Part shown: piece after piece, positions 62,394-64,000 of the stretch
Layout: each line of letters opens with the position of its first letter
How positions within the stretch are numbered: position 1 is the first letter of the stretch
NCBI GenBank assembly: GCA_964405435.1
Contig: CAYOOD010000004.1
Location: 1-64,000, forward strand
Reading direction: 5' to 3'
From: DVEG01 sp964405435
GTDB taxonomy: Bacteria; Cyanobacteriota; Cyanobacteriia; Cyanobacteriales; Oscillatoriaceae
Length of the DNA stretch: 64,000 nucleotides
Made by a program: the position numbers and the translations under genes
The notes under the pieces: model-generated
The model's input: the letters and a program-made list of their open reading frames with translations, nothing else
Databases searched by the model: none
Told to the model about the DNA's origin: nothing

Positions 62394-63158
62394 ATGTCCC
62401 AAATCGTCTCTATCCATTCATTCCGAGGGGGTACGGGCAAGTCAAACTCGACGGCTAATCTCGCTGCTCTCGTCGCTCGCCACGGCAAGCGGGTGGGAAT
62501 TGTGGATACCGACATTCAATCGCCAGGAATTCACGTTTTGTTCGGGTTCGACGAGCAAAAAATCAAGCACACTCTCAATGATTACTTGTGGGGGCGCTGT
62601 TATATTGAAGACGCTGCTTGCGACGTTACCTCAGTTCTCGGAAAAATGCGATCGCCCGACAGTGCCATCTACCTCATTCCTTCCAGCATCAAAGCTGCCG
62701 ACATTACGCGCGTTCTCCGGGAAGGATTCGATTTTGAACTGCTCAATGAGGGGTTTCAAGATTTAGCCGACGAACTGGAATTAGATTACCTATTCATCGA
62801 CACTCACCCGGGGCTCAACGAAGAAACTTTGCTCTCTCTCACTGTATCCGACGTACTCGTTTTAATTTTACGTCCCGACAATCAAGATTTTCAAGGCACT
62901 GCCGTGACTGTAGAAGTGGCTCGCAAGTTGCGCGTACCGAAACTGTTATTGCTCATCAACAAAGCCCTGCACAATTTAGATTTTAACGCTTTGCGGCAGA
63001 AAGTCGAAAAAATTTACAGCGCTCCCGTTGCCGGCATTTTGCCAGTTTCCGAAGAAATGATGCAATTAGCCAGCAGCGATTTATTCTGCCTGCGCTATCC
63101 CACTCATCCTTTCAGTCTGGAAATGGAAAAAGTGGCGAAGAAAATTATGCAGGATTGA
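62394..63158 (+). CDS. ParA/MinD-family ATPase
   Basis: 254 residues. The deviant Walker A is FRGGTGKSNSTANLAALVA (residues about 9-27, the signature lysine present as RGG-T-GKS), switch I is DTDIQSPG, and Walker B is LDYLFIDTHPGLNEETLLSL. The C-terminus has no clear amphipathic membrane-targeting helix of MinD. ParA/MinD-like ATPases position plasmids, chromosomes or protein complexes by ATP-driven dimer switching. Its partner is not in the window; it is divergent from the TpsA-CHAT gene and followed by a TPR gene. Confidence 0.88.
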   Translation: MSQIVSIHSFRGGTGKSNSTANLAALVARHGKRVGIVDTDIQSPGIHVLFGFDEQKIKHTLNDYLWGRCYIEDAACDVTSVLGKMRSPDSAIYLIPSSIKAADITRVLREGFDFELLNEGFQDLADELELDYLFIDTHPGLNEETLLSLTVSDVLVLILRPDNQDFQGTAVTVEVARKLRVPKLLLLINKALHNLDFNALRQKVEKIYSAPVAGILPVSEEMMQLASSDLFCLRYPTHPFSLEMEKVAKKIMQD

Positions 63159-63217
63159 CGGGAGGGTGAGAGGGGGAGAGCGGGGGAGGGGGAGAAGAAA
63201 AGCAAGCAGTAAAAATT

Positions 63218-64000
63218 ATGCAAAGTAAAAAATTCAGCCTTGTAAAAATAAAAGTTATCGCCTCTACATTCATCGCTGCTGTAGCCACTGCCGCGATGCT
63301 CGTTGTGCCGGTATCGCAGGCGCTTTCCGAAAACCGAGATTTCTACACAGAGCAAGCAGAGGCATTGCTAGAGCGAGGAATTCAACGCTATAAAAACGGT
63401 CAATTTGAGGCGGCGTTTCAGCCGTTACAGCAAGCTTTGTCGATTTATCAACGGTTTGGCGATAATGCAGGAGTTGCCAGGGTTCTCAGCCGTTTTGGCG
63501 ATATTTACTTTTCTCTGGGAGAATACGGTCGATCGCTTGAATTTTATCACCAGAGTTTGGAAATATTGCAAGCGATTGGAGAACACCGGGGCGAGGCAGA
63601 TGTTTTAACGAGTTTGAGCAATACTTATTTCTTGCTGGGAAAAGAAAAAGAGGCAAAAGAGTTTGAAGAACAGGCGGAATCCGTGAGGCGATCGCTTGAC
63701 AATGCCAGACAGGAAGCGGCGTTTTCAGGGAATGTCAGTTTGACTTACGAGTCGCGGGGGGAATACGAGCTGGCAGTAGAATTTCACCAGCGGCAGTTGC
63801 AGATTGCGCGGCAGCTAGGCGATCGCTTTTTAGAAGCGCGTTCCCTCAACAATTTGGCGCGGGCTTACGCGGCGCTGGGGCAATATCAGCCAGCGATTGA
63901 GATGTACCAGCAGCAGTTGGCGCTGGCGCGTCAAACGAGCGATCGCTCTCTAGAAATGAAGTCTCTCGCGCAAATGGCGGCGGCGTATCAAGTGCTGGGG
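63218..64000 (+). CDS. Exported TPR protein, 5' part (runs off the window)
   Basis: 261 codons are visible from ATG 63218. A signal peptide (VKIKVIASTFIAAVATAAMLVVPVSQALS) is followed by TPR units RGIQRYKNGQFEAAFQPLQQALSIYQRFGD, VLSRFGDIYFSLGEYGRSLEFYHQSLEIL and more to the window end. Such exported TPR proteins in cyanobacteria often carry a C-terminal CHAT domain; whether this one does cannot be seen here. It follows the ParA-like gene by 59 bases on the same strand, so they are probably cotranscribed. Confidence 0.85.
   Translation, partial: MQSKKFSLVKIKVIASTFIAAVATAAMLVVPVSQALSENRDFYTEQAEALLERGIQRYKNGQFEAAFQPLQQALSIYQRFGDNAGVARVLSRFGDIYFSLGEYGRSLEFYHQSLEILQAIGEHRGEADVLTSLSNTYFLLGKEKEAKEFEEQAESVRRSLDNARQEAAFSGNVSLTYESRGEYELAVEFHQRQLQIARQLGDRFLEARSLNNLARAYAALGQYQPAIEMYQQQLALARQTSDRSLEMKSLAQMAAAYQVLG

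Overview
The window is a piece of a cyanobacterial chromosome, most likely from a filamentous, Oscillatoriales-like species. The octamer GCGATCGC (HIP1) is very frequent in genes and spacers. The gene content is cyanobacterial: CruF/CruG carotenoid glycoside genes, a Tic22-like protein, a pheophorbide-oxygenase-type Rieske protein, DUF6335 and DUF6464 proteins, and very large two-partner-secretion adhesins. Spacers are full of short palindromes, heptamer-type tandem repeats and at least one MITE-like insertion. The taxon is an inference; no rRNA gene is present to settle it.

Layout. 0.1-6.5 kb: a respiratory locus, ctaB-ctaA (heme O/heme A synthesis) divergent from coxB-coxA-coxC (aa3-type cytochrome oxidase). 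6.6-13.8 kb: a defence-flavoured stretch holding an N6-adenine methyltransferase that lacks the expected N-terminal nuclease, a compact promoter-plus-hairpin unit that could be a small RNA, and a 1326-residue RelE-like/UvrD-helicase/TPR fusion preceded by a perfect 10-bp inverted repeat. 14.2-18.6 kb: an isoaspartyl peptidase, a pentapeptide-repeat protein, a SufS-like PLP enzyme whose catalytic cysteine is replaced by aspartate, and an unassigned ATP-grasp ligase. 18.7-26 kb: DUF6335 protein, RecQ-like helicase, Rieske oxygenase, two HNH proteins, tRNA-Pro(UGG), a 207-bp MITE-like element with a 9-bp target duplication, a Tic22-like protein and PrmC. 26-32 kb: a TpsA adhesin with its TpsB transporter.

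32-45 kb is mostly housekeeping: a Sua5/YrdC protein, a degenerate histidine kinase, GNAT enzymes, hemB, rplU-rpmA, DUF6464, YidD with a Cys/Gly-rich tail, an NDH-2/SelD-type flavoprotein, an exported methyltransferase, cruF-cruG, rnhA and DUF4342. 45.9-52.2 kb carries a DrrAB-like ABC exporter, a C39-like peptidase with six SH3-like repeats, and tandem PrxQ peroxiredoxins.

52.7-64 kb is the most unusual region. It holds a TPR protein, one very large gene whose product joins a TpsA (filamentous haemagglutinin) region through a Pro-rich repeat linker to an apparently intact CHAT caspase-like protease, a ParA/MinD-like ATPase, and the start of another exported TPR protein. The large gene is broken in this assembly by three 100-N gaps in the linker and by a frameshift at a G7 run. 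I read it as one reading frame. With the TpsB at 30-31.9 kb as a possible export partner, it suggests a surface-delivered protease. The other strong candidates for new biology are the RelE-helicase-TPR fusion and the Cys-less SufS-like/ATP-grasp pair.
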